This document shows, in pieces, positions 17,791-26,298 of a stretch of DNA of 64,000 nt; within the stretch, counting starts at the first letter, position 1, and the number at the start of each line of letters is the position of its first letter. The notes beneath the pieces were generated by a model. The model ran no database searches. It saw only the letters and a program-made list of their open reading frames with translations, and was not told where the DNA came from. This DNA is from Syntrophotalea carbinolica DSM 2380 (GTDB lineage: Bacteria; Desulfobacterota; Desulfuromonadia; Desulfuromonadales; Syntrophotaleaceae): the NCBI RefSeq assembly GCF_000012885.1, contig NC_007498.2, positions 3,504,001 through 3,568,000 on the forward strand. Direction: 5' to 3'. Both the position numbers and the translations under genes were made by a program.

Positions 17791-17907
17791 GGTATAGATC
17801 CTTTCAATTAGAAACAAAAACCGACTCAAAATAAATTAAACAGAGCGTTTTTTCTTCATGTTACCAGCGTAGACTCACAAGCTGCAACCACCGAATAAAC
17901 ATAGCAC

Positions 17908-17934
17908 CTCAGGCCCCTAAGCAAGGGGCCTGAG
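17908..17934 (-). terminator. hairpin after the porin gene
   Basis: CTCAGGCCCCT (17908-17918) and AGGGGCCTGAG (17924-17934) make a perfect 11-bp stem just past the porin stop. The U-tract on the minus strand is weak, so it may act as a stabilising hairpin as much as a terminator. Confidence 0.55.
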
Positions 17935-17943
17935 AGTGGCCAT

Positions 17944-19200
17944 TTACCAGATAAAGAAGGTGCCAATGCCGAACTGGTAAACTTCCCAGTCTTCGCCGTT
18001 GAACCACTCGTGTTCGATGCGGCTGGCTTCCATCAGAACCTTCAGGTTGGGGTTGATGTCGTGGTAAATGCCGAAGGTCAGCATGTTCTGCTCTTCGATC
18101 TCCCCATAACCGGTGTTTTCCCGTACGGATTTCTCGAAAGAGGTTTCGTCCATCTCGTTGACACCGTAGTTCAGCCCCAGCTTGGTCTTGCCGTAAGGAT
18201 TGTCGAAGGTATAGGTACCCTGGACGATATAGCCCCAGCCTTCGCGTTCTTCACCGACGCCGTCAAGGGAATCCGTGTCGAGCATGGTGCTGGTGCCGAG
18301 AGCTTCGCCGGTAAAGGCCGAAGCCACAAATTCAAAACCGCTGATGCCGACCACAACGCCACCGCCAAAACCCCAGGCCGTAACATCGTCGCCGGTAGTC
18401 TCAAACTTGGCTTCCTGCCACAGACCGTTGACGTAGGATTTGAAGGTGCCACCGTCACCGAAGGTGCCGGCATAGGACAGTTCGTATTCGAACCGCGGCA
18501 TATTGGTTTCGGAGGCGCTGGGAGCAGTTTCATCAGCAAGGCTGCTGTCAAAATCGGTATCACCGGCTACGCCGTTGATAACGCTGGGGTCATAAACGCC
18601 TACCGCCAGCTTGAAGCCGTTCATATCCGGGGTGGTGTAACGGAACTGGGCATTGAACTGGGGATACACGTAACCATAGCCGATACGACCGAGGGTCGGG
18701 CCGACATCGGCATTAAGGGCGCCGCCCAGACGACCGATACCCATGAGGGTCATTTCGGTCAGCAGGTTCTGGCCGAGGAACAGGCTGAGCCCCTTACCGG
18801 CCATGATCTGACCGAAATTACCGTCGACGGTAAAGAAGATTTCACGAAGGTCGATCTGGCCGTCAAAGGTGTTCTTGGTGTTTTTATTGGAGGGCTCGGG
18901 ATAGAAGCCGACACGAGCCGCCATGTCGAGGCCGTTCATGGTCGGTGCCTTGATGTTGAAGGCAAGGATGCCCGGCAGGAAACCGCTCTTGATGCGGAAG
19001 CCTTCGGCGTTGACGGTGTTGTCACGAACATTGACAGGGGCATCGTCCTGGGTCTGGTAGACACCCATCAGGTTAACCATACCATCCGTGCTGAAGGACC
19101 AGCCGTCGGAACCGCCGACAACAATGGCGGCCTGGGCACTTGAGGCCAGGAAAAACAAGGCGGCCAGTGCGGCCAAAATGTTTATTCTGCGAGATTTCAT
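17944..19200 (-). CDS. outer-membrane porin-like beta-barrel protein
   Basis: A 418-residue exported protein: signal MKSRRINILAALAALFFLASSAQA, then alternating amphipathic strands typical of Gram-negative porins (GWSFSTDGMVNLMGVYQTQ; GLDMAARVGFYPE; FFTVDGNFGQIMAGKGLSLF; FNAQFRYTTPDMNGFKLAVGVYD) and a terminal strand ending in aromatic residues (VYQFGIGTFFIW), the usual barrel-assembly signal. The mature part is acidic and glycine rich. GAGG lies upstream of the start. Substrate unknown. The codon use and GC content match the backbone. Confidence 0.8.
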   Translation of the reverse strand: MKSRRINILAALAALFFLASSAQAAIVVGGSDGWSFSTDGMVNLMGVYQTQDDAPVNVRDNTVNAEGFRIKSGFLPGILAFNIKAPTMNGLDMAARVGFYPEPSNKNTKNTFDGQIDLREIFFTVDGNFGQIMAGKGLSLFLGQNLLTEMTLMGIGRLGGALNADVGPTLGRIGYGYVYPQFNAQFRYTTPDMNGFKLAVGVYDPSVINGVAGDTDFDSSLADETAPSASETNMPRFEYELSYAGTFGDGGTFKSYVNGLWQEAKFETTGDDVTAWGFGGGVVVGISGFEFVASAFTGEALGTSTMLDTDSLDGVGEEREGWGYIVQGTYTFDNPYGKTKLGLNYGVNEMDETSFEKSVRENTGYGEIEEQNMLTFGIYHDINPNLKVLMEASRIEHEWFNGEDWEVYQFGIGTFFIW

Positions 19201-19532
19201 ACGGTCTTACCTCCTGAATCCAAGAATGAAAAAAGAGTTTGTTGCCATCCGCCGCTGCTAACGGGTCAGCGGATTGGGCACCTTGCGGGCCCGGTCTGTC
19301 TTGAACCATGCCTTTCGACTGTTGCATTGATGCCGGTATCCGGTCAGTTTCGGGCAGTTCCGGAGCGGGGTGGCCTGCATGCCTCCCCTGCCTGCATCGA
19401 TCGAAAAACTCTGGTCGGTAAACCTTCCATCAAAATACTTGAAATATGAGATGCGGGGTTAAGCGGTTTAGCCACCTCCTTTCCGATCCCCGGCTTGAAA
19501 AATAAACAGCTGTTTTATCCTGCGCAAGTTCA

Positions 19533-19556
19533 GTGCCATGTTGGCACAGGTTTTTT
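19533..19556 (+). terminator. terminator-like hairpin without an upstream gene
   Basis: GTGCCA (19533-19538) and TGGCAC (19542-19547) are followed by AGG and TTTTTTG. It has the form of an intrinsic terminator on the plus strand, but the nearest upstream genes run the other way. Confidence 0.5.
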
Positions 19557-19624
19557 GTTAATTCAAAAAGAATCCAAAATACAACGGTTTATACATCAAA
19601 TAAATTACTCTCACCACCAACATG

Positions 19625-19681
19625 CGTTCAACAATGGAACACAGAGTCTCTATGTGGCACCCAGTGTTCCATTGTTGAACG
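19625..19681. repeat. perfect 18-bp inverted repeat with 21-bp spacer
   Basis: CGTTCAACAATGGAACAC (19625-19642) and its exact reverse complement at 19664-19681. No T-run follows on either strand, so it is not a standard terminator. A regulatory site, a cruciform or a small mobile remnant are options. Confidence 0.75.
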
Positions 19682-20107
19682 TATCCGTTGGTGCCCCGGG
19701 GAGAGTCCAGGAGCCCTGAGAGCATCCGCGAAACGGCGCCACTCTTATGTCTACCGCATAACCTGCCGGAATCATATAAAAACGCTCAAACGTCAAAATT
19801 ACAGACAATACTTTAACCGGTTGTTTCAATGTTGCAATATGTCACACCACAAAATATTTGCCGGCCCCGATTTTTCCCGGCAGTCCCCACACATGCCGCC
19901 ACGGCCCTCAAGCCCCTTCAATGTCTGCAAAATATTGTTCTATAAATCCGAGACTTACAGTCTGCCGGAGATTGCAACGAAGAGGTATTCTCCAAGCGAT
20001 CTGCTATGCTTTAAATCAGCAGTGCCCACACAGAGCCGAAAAAAATGAACAGGAACGGCACCAGTAAATATCCCAGGGGCGCACCATAAAAAGAGAGGGG
20101 AAGAGCC

Positions 20108-20554
20108 TTGCACGGTACACAGGCACTGGCAGAAATCATTCGCGAACTGCTAGCCCAACAACACCTTGGCGTGCTGGCAACAAATGCGGACGGAGCGCCG
20201 CATCCCAGCCTGGTTGGCTTCAAGGCCCTGGAGGATATGCGCGGCCTGCTGTTCGTAACCGGACGCGCGACTCGCAAGTTCGGCAATTTGAAGCGGGATA
20301 ATCGTGCCTCCATGCTGATCGACAACCGCTCTCATCGAGCCGCGGATTTTCGTCTGGCCATGGCACTGACGGCCCAAGGCAGGGTTAAAGAGATCGACAC
20401 CAAAACCAATATGGCGATGATGGCTGTGTACATTGAACGGTTTCCCCACCTGGAGGAGTTTGCCCGTTCACCCGGGTGCGCTCTTATGTCCCTGCAGGTG
20501 GAGCGATACTCGCTGGTACGCCGTTTTCAGGACGTTGTGGAGCTGATCTTCTGA
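20108..20554 (+). CDS. pyridoxamine 5'-phosphate oxidase-like (FMN-binding split barrel) protein
   Basis: A 148-residue protein with the split-barrel pattern of the PNPOx-like family: LLAQQHLGVLATNADGAPHPSLVGFKA at the N-terminus, GLLFVTGRATRKFGNLKRDNRASMLIDNR in the middle and a basic beta-strand end. Members bind FMN, F420 or heme and many are oxidoreductases of unknown substrate. It starts at TTG with GAGGGG seven bases upstream. The stop is one base before the start of the PEP-synthase-like gene, so the two are cotranscribed and probably act together. Confidence 0.75.
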   Translation: MHGTQALAEIIRELLAQQHLGVLATNADGAPHPSLVGFKALEDMRGLLFVTGRATRKFGNLKRDNRASMLIDNRSHRAADFRLAMALTAQGRVKEIDTKTNMAMMAVYIERFPHLEEFARSPGCALMSLQVERYSLVRRFQDVVELIF

Positions 20555-20555
20555 C

Positions 20556-22736
20556 ATGAACATGGTGGTGGACCTGACAACAGCACGGGATTTATCCCGG
20601 CGGCAGATCGGTGGCAAAGCCTGGGCCCTGGCGCAATGGCATGCGCAGGGGGCCCAGGTTCCGGGTGGCATTGTCGTGACAACCGACGCCTATGAACGAT
20701 TCCTTTGGGAAACGCGCCTTGCCGATCGCCTGCACATGGAGCTGGGGCGCAAGGACTTCACCGAGATGCGCTGGGAGGAGCTGTGGGATGCAGGGTTGCG
20801 CATCCGACACCTGTTTTTAAAAACCCCGCTACCCGAAGCTCTGGAAACCGAACTGACCAGAGCACTCCCGGAAACCATACGGACCGTGCCGGTGGCGGTT
20901 CGCTCTTCAGCCCCCGAAGAAGACGGCGGCAAGGAGTCCTTTGCCGGGTTACACGAATCGTACGTCAATGTGCAGGGCTTGCCGGAAATCATGCACGCCG
21001 TGAAACGGGTCTGGGCATCCTTGTGGTCGGATCGGGCGCTGTTGTATCGCCGGGAATTGCGGCTGGGCGTGGAACACAGTCGGATGGCGGTACTCATTCA
21101 GCCACTGGTGGTCGGAGATCGTTCCGGAATCGCCTTCAGCCGCAGTCCCGGCAACGCCGATGAGGCTTTGGTCGAGGCTGTCTGGGGATTGAATCAGGGC
21201 CTGGTGGATGGCATCGTCGAGCCGGATCGCTGGCGATTGAAGCGCGCCGATGGCACCATCCTCGAGCATGTCATCCCGCATCGGATGCATCAACTGGTGC
21301 CCGAGGGCGGCAGCTTGCAGCGACAGGCCCTGCCCCATGATCGCGCCAGCCGACCGCCCCTCGATGGCGAGACCCTGCGACAGGTATGGAAACTGGCGGC
21401 AACCGCCGAGCAGGTTTTCGGTTCGCCGCAGGATGTGGAGTGGACCATCAACGCAGGAGGCCTGTGGGCGTTGCAGGCGCGTCCGGTCACCGCCCTGGCG
21501 GGGGATTCCGACGACGAGCGCGGTTGGTACCTGAGTCTGCGGCGCAGTGTCGATCAACTTGAGAGTTTGCGTCAGACATTGGAAAAAAACCTGTTGCCGG
21601 CCATGGCAAGGCGGGCCGAGCATTGGCAGAAACAGCTGGCCCCGGAGATGTCATCCGAAGCGCTGGGCGACGCACTGCGATCGTTGCATCGGGAGGTTTT
21701 GCGGTGGCGGCATGCGTACCGGCAGTTATGCATCCCCATGGCCCACGGGATGCGGCTGTTCGGCCAGTTTTTCAACGACACGCTATGCCCGGACGATCCC
21801 TTCGCTTTTGTCCCATTGTTGGGTGACGGCACTTTGCTCAGCACGCAACGCAACCGGTCTTTACTGGAAATTGCGGAACAGCTGGGACAGGCGCCGGAGT
21901 TGCTGCCACTGTTGAAAAAGGGCGCCGAACTGCCCACAGACCACCCGCTAACCAAGGCCGTGGCGCGTTTCGACACCCGCTGGGGCCGGCTTTTGTGGCC
22001 GGGGGCCTCCGCGCCACAAAGATCCGATGCGTTGTTGCGCTTACTGGTACAGATGGTTGAGCCATCGCCACAAGCGCAAAGCTTTCAGCCCATGGACGCC
22101 GAAACCTTTATGCGCAAAGTGCCTGCCGGGCAACGTGCTTTTGCGGCACGGTTGCTGGAGGTCGCTCGGGCCAGTTACCGATTGCGGGATGATGACAACA
22201 TCTACCTCGGGGGCCTTGAGGCCTGCCTCGAGCAGGCTCTGGTCAAAAGCCGCCAGCGCCTCGCGACAGAATCGAGCCCCGCCTTGCAACAGGCCCTGGA
22301 AGCGGTCGAAACCGCCACGGAGTCAACAGCGGCCGCCGAACCGTCGGGGCACACAACCACACCCTGGCAGGAAATAACCGCCAGACAACTTGTCGGACAA
22401 CCGGCCGGTCCGGGGCTGGCGCGAGGCAGAGCCCGGGTGGTAACAAAACCGGAACAGCTTGCAGATTTTCAACGGGGGGAAATCCTGGTGTGCGACGCGG
22501 TCGATCCGGTCATGACGGTGGTGGCACCGCTGGCAGCCGCCGTGGTCGAACGGCGCGGCGGCATGCTGATTCACGGGGCCATTATTGCTCGTGAGTACGG
22601 ATTACCCTGCGTTACCGGCGTCCCTGATGCCACGCAACGTATTCGCAATGGCGACCGCCTGACGGTCGATGGCTATATGGGCCTTGTGATACGGCATGGC
22701 ATGGAGACGTTGAACCCTGTCCCGCCGGCGGGCTGA
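20556..22736 (+). CDS. PEP-synthase-like phosphotransferase lacking the PEP/pyruvate barrel
   Basis: A 726-residue protein with an N-terminal ATP-grasp (pyruvate phosphate dikinase ATP-binding) domain: IGGKAWALAQWHAQGAQVPGG, VAVRSSAPEEDGGKESFAGLHESYVNV, SGIAFSRSPGN, GGLWALQARPV. A linker of about 270 residues follows, then the swivelling phospho-histidine domain ending in GGMLIHGAIIAREYGLPCVTG with the expected catalytic histidine. The C-terminal PEP/pyruvate TIM barrel of true PEP synthase (about 790 residues) is absent, as in rifampin phosphotransferases and other stand-alone phosphotransferases, so the phosphate acceptor is unknown. Directly follows the PNPOx-like gene. Confidence 0.8.
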   Translation: MNMVVDLTTARDLSRRQIGGKAWALAQWHAQGAQVPGGIVVTTDAYERFLWETRLADRLHMELGRKDFTEMRWEELWDAGLRIRHLFLKTPLPEALETELTRALPETIRTVPVAVRSSAPEEDGGKESFAGLHESYVNVQGLPEIMHAVKRVWASLWSDRALLYRRELRLGVEHSRMAVLIQPLVVGDRSGIAFSRSPGNADEALVEAVWGLNQGLVDGIVEPDRWRLKRADGTILEHVIPHRMHQLVPEGGSLQRQALPHDRASRPPLDGETLRQVWKLAATAEQVFGSPQDVEWTINAGGLWALQARPVTALAGDSDDERGWYLSLRRSVDQLESLRQTLEKNLLPAMARRAEHWQKQLAPEMSSEALGDALRSLHREVLRWRHAYRQLCIPMAHGMRLFGQFFNDTLCPDDPFAFVPLLGDGTLLSTQRNRSLLEIAEQLGQAPELLPLLKKGAELPTDHPLTKAVARFDTRWGRLLWPGASAPQRSDALLRLLVQMVEPSPQAQSFQPMDAETFMRKVPAGQRAFAARLLEVARASYRLRDDDNIYLGGLEACLEQALVKSRQRLATESSPALQQALEAVETATESTAAAEPSGHTTTPWQEITARQLVGQPAGPGLARGRARVVTKPEQLADFQRGEILVCDAVDPVMTVVAPLAAAVVERRGGMLIHGAIIAREYGLPCVTGVPDATQRIRNGDRLTVDGYMGLVIRHGMETLNPVPPAG

Positions 22737-22789
22737 AGAACTCTTCCGAGGCCGGACACCGGCGGGCAAACCGTAAAAAGGAGACGACC

Positions 22790-23005
22790 ATGTACGGCAA
22801 AGAGCGCGTGTACAAAAAAGTGGAAGTCATCGGGGTTTCGCCAACAAGCATCGACGATGCCATCAAGGCGGCTTTGCACCGGGCCCATCATTCCCTGGAA
22901 AAGGTATCCTGGTTCGAAGTCGAGGAAATGCGCGGTCACGTCAATGATGACGGCGAAATCGCGGAATACCAGGTCATCCTGAAGGTGGCCTTCAAACTTA
23001 AATAG
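22790..23005 (+). CDS. dodecin (flavin-binding protein)
   Basis: A 71-residue dodecin: VYKKVEVIGVSPTSIDDAIKAALHRAHHSL, then VSWFEVEEMRGHV with the tryptophan that stacks on the flavin, and EYQVILKVAFKLK. Members form hollow dodecamers that store or buffer riboflavin/FMN. AAAAGGAG precedes the start. It follows an FMN-fold gene and the phosphotransferase by 53 bp and may share their transcript. Confidence 0.92.
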   Translation: MYGKERVYKKVEVIGVSPTSIDDAIKAALHRAHHSLEKVSWFEVEEMRGHVNDDGEIAEYQVILKVAFKLK

Positions 23006-23044
23006 TGTGCATCCGGAAACTCAGGATGCACACTACGTAGTTTT
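23003..23044 (+). terminator. rho-independent terminator after dodecin
   Basis: TAGTGTGCATCC (23003-23014, including the stop codon) pairs with GGATGCACACTA (23024-23035); TTTT follows at 23041. Confidence 0.7.
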
Positions 23045-23202
23045 CATAAGGGAAATGAGTGATTTTTCCCAAGGTCAAGAAAATCGAGCACTTGCGCGGA
23101 GGCGTAGTTTTTACGCCGCACAAGCAAGGGGGAAGATTGACGCAGAGATTGGGGAAAAGGACCGTTTCCGGATGAAAACTAAATAACAGTGAACCTGAAG
23201 GC

Positions 23203-23958
23203 TCACCCCAACAAAAGCTTGACGGCAAACACTATGATCGCCAGGGACACGATCCTTTTTATCCAGGCGTGTCCCTTTTTCACAGCCAGGTGTGCGGCCA
23301 GCCAGCCGCCGCAGGCGTTGCCTGCAGCCAGCGATAAACCGAGGGGGTAGTTTACCTGGCCGTGACGCATGAAAACGGCCAGGGCAACAAGGGTAAAGAA
23401 ACAGATGATGGTCACCTTGATGGCATTGGTCTGCACCAGATCAAGGCCCTGAAACAACAGGGCCGCGATAATCAGAAATCCGACGCCTGCCTGCACGAAC
23501 CCGCCATAAACGCCCACCATAAAAAAACTCGCCAGCAAGACCGCCAGTCGTCCAGGTGAAAGACGCACGGCTTGGGCCTGTCGCTCTTTCATCGGATCCC
23601 ACAGAGTCAGCGCCAGCACGCCGAGCATGATGCCGGCAAGCAGCTGCCGAAAAAGCGCCTCATCGACCTGCAGGGCCAGACGTGCGCCAAGATAGCTGCC
23701 GGCGATGGCCGGACCGGCGCATACCATGGCCAGCCGCCAGGACAAAACCCCATGCCGGTGAAAGCCGGAGATGGCGAACAGGTTCTGCACCAGGATGGCG
23801 ATACGGTTGGTGCCGTTGGCGGTGGCTGCCGGCAACCCCATGAAAATCAACAGCGGCAAGGTCAGCAGAGAGCCGCCGCCGGCCAGCACATTGAGGATCC
23901 CGGCCATAACCCCGACCAGAGCCAGAAAAACCATGTGGTACCAGGTCGGATCGATCAT
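23203..23958 (-). CDS. TauE/SafE-family membrane exporter
   Basis: A 251-residue polytopic protein with about eight membrane segments. The two half-repeats of the family are visible: VGVMAGILNVLAGGGSLLTLPLLIFMGLPAATANGTNR near the N-terminus and VGVYGGFVQAGVGFLIIAALLFQGLDLVQTNAIK in the second half. Relatives export sulfite, sulfoacetate or other organosulfur anions, but most are uncharacterised. The start overlaps the stop of the tcdA-like gene by 4 bp (ATGA). An imperfect hairpin at about 23094-23128 may end the minus-strand transcript. Confidence 0.85.
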   Translation of the reverse strand: MIDPTWYHMVFLALVGVMAGILNVLAGGGSLLTLPLLIFMGLPAATANGTNRIAILVQNLFAISGFHRHGVLSWRLAMVCAGPAIAGSYLGARLALQVDEALFRQLLAGIMLGVLALTLWDPMKERQAQAVRLSPGRLAVLLASFFMVGVYGGFVQAGVGFLIIAALLFQGLDLVQTNAIKVTIICFFTLVALAVFMRHGQVNYPLGLSLAAGNACGGWLAAHLAVKKGHAWIKRIVSLAIIVFAVKLLLG

Positions 23959-24713
23959 GGCGCCTGATCAAGCAAGGACTGAATCACTTCACCGGCCATG
24001 GTCAGACCGAAGATGGGAGGAATGTAGGAGGAACTGCCGAGGGTGACGCGTGGTCGCGCCGGCGTCGACTCCGGCGAGGCCGACGGCAGACTGGCGGCGG
24101 CCGATGGGGCATCGGAAAGGGGGCGGAACTCTTCTAAAGAATAAACCACCTTGATACCGCTGCGAATGCCGCGGCGGCCGAGTTCCTTGCGCATGATGCG
24201 CGCCATGCGGCACTTCTGCGTCCGCGACAGATCGCCGACGCGGATCAGGGTCGGGTCGAGCTTGTTGGCGGCGCCCATGGCGGAGATCACCGGAATACCG
24301 CGCCGTTTGCTGCTCTCGATAAGGTGCAGTTTGGCCGTGATGCTGTCGATGCAGTCGAGCAGATAGTCATACCCATCGGCCAGCAGCCCCTCGTCGGTCT
24401 CGGCGCTGTAAAAAACGTGGCGGGGGCGCACGTCGACTTCGGGATTGATGGCCAGGCAGCGCTCAGCCATAACCTCGACCTTGGCGCGACCGACGGTATA
24501 TTCAAGAGCATGGATCTGACGGTTTATATTGCTCGGCGCGATACGGTCGAAATCGACCAGGGTCAGACGTCCGACACCTGCGCGGGCCAGGGCTTCGGCA
24601 GCATAACTGCCGACGCCGCCAATGCCGATCACGGCGACGGACCTGCCGCTCAGATTTTGCAGGCCGTCGCTGCCGATAAGTCGTTCCAGGCGGTCGAAAC
24701 GGTGTTCTTGCAT
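23955..24713 (-). CDS. tcdA: tRNA threonylcarbamoyladenosine dehydratase-like (ThiF/E1 family)
   Basis: A 252-residue E1-like protein. The nucleotide-binding motif VAVIGIGGVGSYAAEALARAGVG is at residues about 27-50, the RIAPSNINRQIHALEYTVGRAKVEVM segment and the LDCIDSITAKLHLIE motif follow, matching TcdA/YgdL, which cyclises t6A37 of tRNA to ct6A. The partner cysteine desulfurase CsdA/CsdE is not nearby. A proline/serine-rich insert near residue 210 (SAAASLPSASPESTPARPR) is unusual and probably a flexible loop. Coupled to the TauE gene downstream. Confidence 0.85.
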   Translation of the reverse strand: MQEHRFDRLERLIGSDGLQNLSGRSVAVIGIGGVGSYAAEALARAGVGRLTLVDFDRIAPSNINRQIHALEYTVGRAKVEVMAERCLAINPEVDVRPRHVFYSAETDEGLLADGYDYLLDCIDSITAKLHLIESSKRRGIPVISAMGAANKLDPTLIRVGDLSRTQKCRMARIMRKELGRRGIRSGIKVVYSLEEFRPLSDAPSAAASLPSASPESTPARPRVTLGSSSYIPPIFGLTMAGEVIQSLLDQAP

Positions 24714-24744
24714 AAAAATGTAACCTTTCAGTTAACGGTATGGA

Positions 24745-25533
24745 TCATTCGGTACCAAGGCGCAGTAGCCGCAACGCATTAGCCGTGGTGATCCGGGCAG
24801 TAGTTTGTGGAGACCAATGCCGCAAAAAGCCGACCTGCTCGGCGATTACCCCGAGGTAACTGGGACGATTGGTTTGACCGCGAAAGGGGCTGGGCGCCAA
24901 GTCCGGCGCATCGCTTTCCAGCACGATCCAATCGGCGGGCAAGGCCTGCAGCACTTGCGGGGCCCGGCGGGCACCGGGCCAGGTCAACGGACCGCCGAAG
25001 GCCAGGCCGAAGCCAAGGCCCATGGCCGCGCGCGCGGTTTCCAGACTTCCGGAAAAACCGTGCCAGATACCACCGACCCGGTGCGCGGATTCCTGCCGCA
25101 GAATTTCCAGCAGACGGCCGGTAGCCTTACGGCAATGCAACACCACCGGAAGATCTGCCGCAATGGCTATACCTAATTGCTCCCGTAGGACCTGTTCCTG
25201 CACCGCAGCCGCCGGCATGCCGGGGCTGCCGTCGAGGCCGATCTCGCCCACGGCCGCGACAGACTCGCGGGAAAGCATTTCTTCGAGTACGGCTGCAAAC
25301 TCGGAATTCCAGCTGGCGCTCGCCAGAGGGTGCGTCCCGGGGGCGGCAAGAGTGCCCGGTATGGATTCAACCATCGACAGCAGGGCATGCCAATCCCGGG
25401 GGTCGACGCCCGGCACCAGAAAGTGGCCGATGCCCACGCGTCGGGCCTGTGCCACTTCGGATATGGGGTCCATCTCCGCCGGCAGGCGATCGAGATGGAC
25501 ATGGGTGTCGAACAGCATTGAATATTTTTCCAT
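24745..25533 (-). CDS. TatD-family metal-dependent deoxyribonuclease
   Basis: A 262-residue TIM-barrel hydrolase: LFDTHVHLDRLPAEMD (HxH metal ligands) at the start, AVGEIGLDGS, LPVVLHCRKATGRLLEIL, GIWHGFSGSLETA and LESDAPDLAPSPFRGQTNRPSYL. The metal ligands look complete. TatD enzymes act as 3'-5' DNA exonucleases or D-aminoacyl-type hydrolases. An internal ATG at 25518 (MLFDTHVHLD), with GGAAAA upstream, is as likely a start as 25533. It lies 31 bp ahead of tcdA and is probably cotranscribed with it. Confidence 0.88.
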   Translation of the reverse strand: MEKYSMLFDTHVHLDRLPAEMDPISEVAQARRVGIGHFLVPGVDPRDWHALLSMVESIPGTLAAPGTHPLASASWNSEFAAVLEEMLSRESVAAVGEIGLDGSPGMPAAAVQEQVLREQLGIAIAADLPVVLHCRKATGRLLEILRQESAHRVGGIWHGFSGSLETARAAMGLGFGLAFGGPLTWPGARRAPQVLQALPADWIVLESDAPDLAPSPFRGQTNRPSYLGVIAEQVGFLRHWSPQTTARITTANALRLLRLGTE

Positions 25534-25704
25534 GGTTCGAATATGCTAGCACAGGCACCGGTCCCGGGGAAGATACCCAAGTTCCGAAAACGCAGAGTGG
25601 GCAACATGCGCCACGCCTATATTCAAATATTCATATTGTAATATGTATTGCAGATGTGGTATTTTGTCGGCACTTTTATACCACTTGTATGACAGGAGAT
25701 TGAC

Positions 25705-25959
25705 ATGAACATCCGATATCAAACTGAAAAAACCTGCGCCAAACTTATCGATATTCAACTTGAAGGTGACATCGTAACCGGCGTGCAATTTACCGGCGGT
25801 TGTTCCGGCAATGCCCAGGGTGTTGGGGCCCTGGTGAAAAATCGTCCCATAGGCGAAGTTGTCGACCTGTTGCGCGGTATCGACTGCGGCGGCAAGGGCA
25901 CCAGCTGCCCCGATCAACTGGCAAAGGCTCTGCAAGAAACAGGTACCTCTTCATCGTAG
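25705..25959 (+). CDS. TSCPD-domain protein
   Basis: An 84-residue protein consisting of one TSCPD domain: CAKLIDIQLEGDIVTGVQFTGGCSGNAQGV, then CGGKGTSCPDQLAKAL. The domain also occurs at the C-terminus of B12-dependent ribonucleotide reductases, where its cysteines are thought to bind metal; the stand-alone family has no known activity. A ribosome site (GACAGGAG) precedes the start. Single gene, divergent from the TatD cluster. Confidence 0.85.
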   Translation: MNIRYQTEKTCAKLIDIQLEGDIVTGVQFTGGCSGNAQGVGALVKNRPIGEVVDLLRGIDCGGKGTSCPDQLAKALQETGTSSS

Positions 25960-26298
25960 CGAGAGAGCTAACCACAAACAAAGACTCTCGAATGAACATC
26001 CGACCTGTCTTTGCATAAACCCTTCCATACGGTTTTTCAAAAAAATGCGGCCTCCCCGTTCGCTCTGACAAAGGAGCGGCGGGGAGGATCGAACCTGTTA
26101 AAAAATCTCCGTAACCACACTCCTTCCTCGCCTCGTTCCGACAAAAAAACAGCCATTTTCGATCACGTTAGCAGCCGATTTTGCCCTTGATTTCCCGTTG
26201 GGTGGCAGCTAGACTCCCAACCACCTGCAAACAACAGAGTTTGATTCCCCCGTTTGAAATTTGTTTTCGGTAAATGCAAGATTCCCTGGAGGATGAGT
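25960..26298. other. intergenic region upstream of the TRAP operon
   Basis: About 340 bases with no supported gene. It contains the hairpin at 26051-26087 and should hold the promoter of the TRAP transporter genes. No clear operator was found. Confidence 0.45.
26051..26087. terminator. GC-rich hairpin after the TSCPD gene
   Basis: CCTCCCCG..CGCTC pairs with GAGCG.CGGGGAGG (one bulge). The T-rich flank lies on the minus-strand side, so its orientation as a terminator is unclear. Confidence 0.45.

Larger units (their letters stand above)
19201..20107. other. 0.9-kb non-coding region with hairpins and an 18-bp inverted repeat
   Basis: No convincing gene. The minus-strand leader of the porin includes CCGCTG/CAGCGG (19252-19272) followed at a distance by a run of six T on that strand, which might act as an attenuator. 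A plus-strand terminator-like hairpin lies at 19533-19556 although no plus-strand gene precedes it, and a long inverted repeat lies at 19625-19681. Short frames here lack ribosome sites and family features. A small RNA ending at the hairpin is possible. Confidence 0.5.

Noticed and set aside
19201-19330. Porin leader considered as a c-di-GMP or cobalamin riboswitch
   Set aside because: The conserved boxes of those classes could not be found; only a simple hairpin and T-run are visible.
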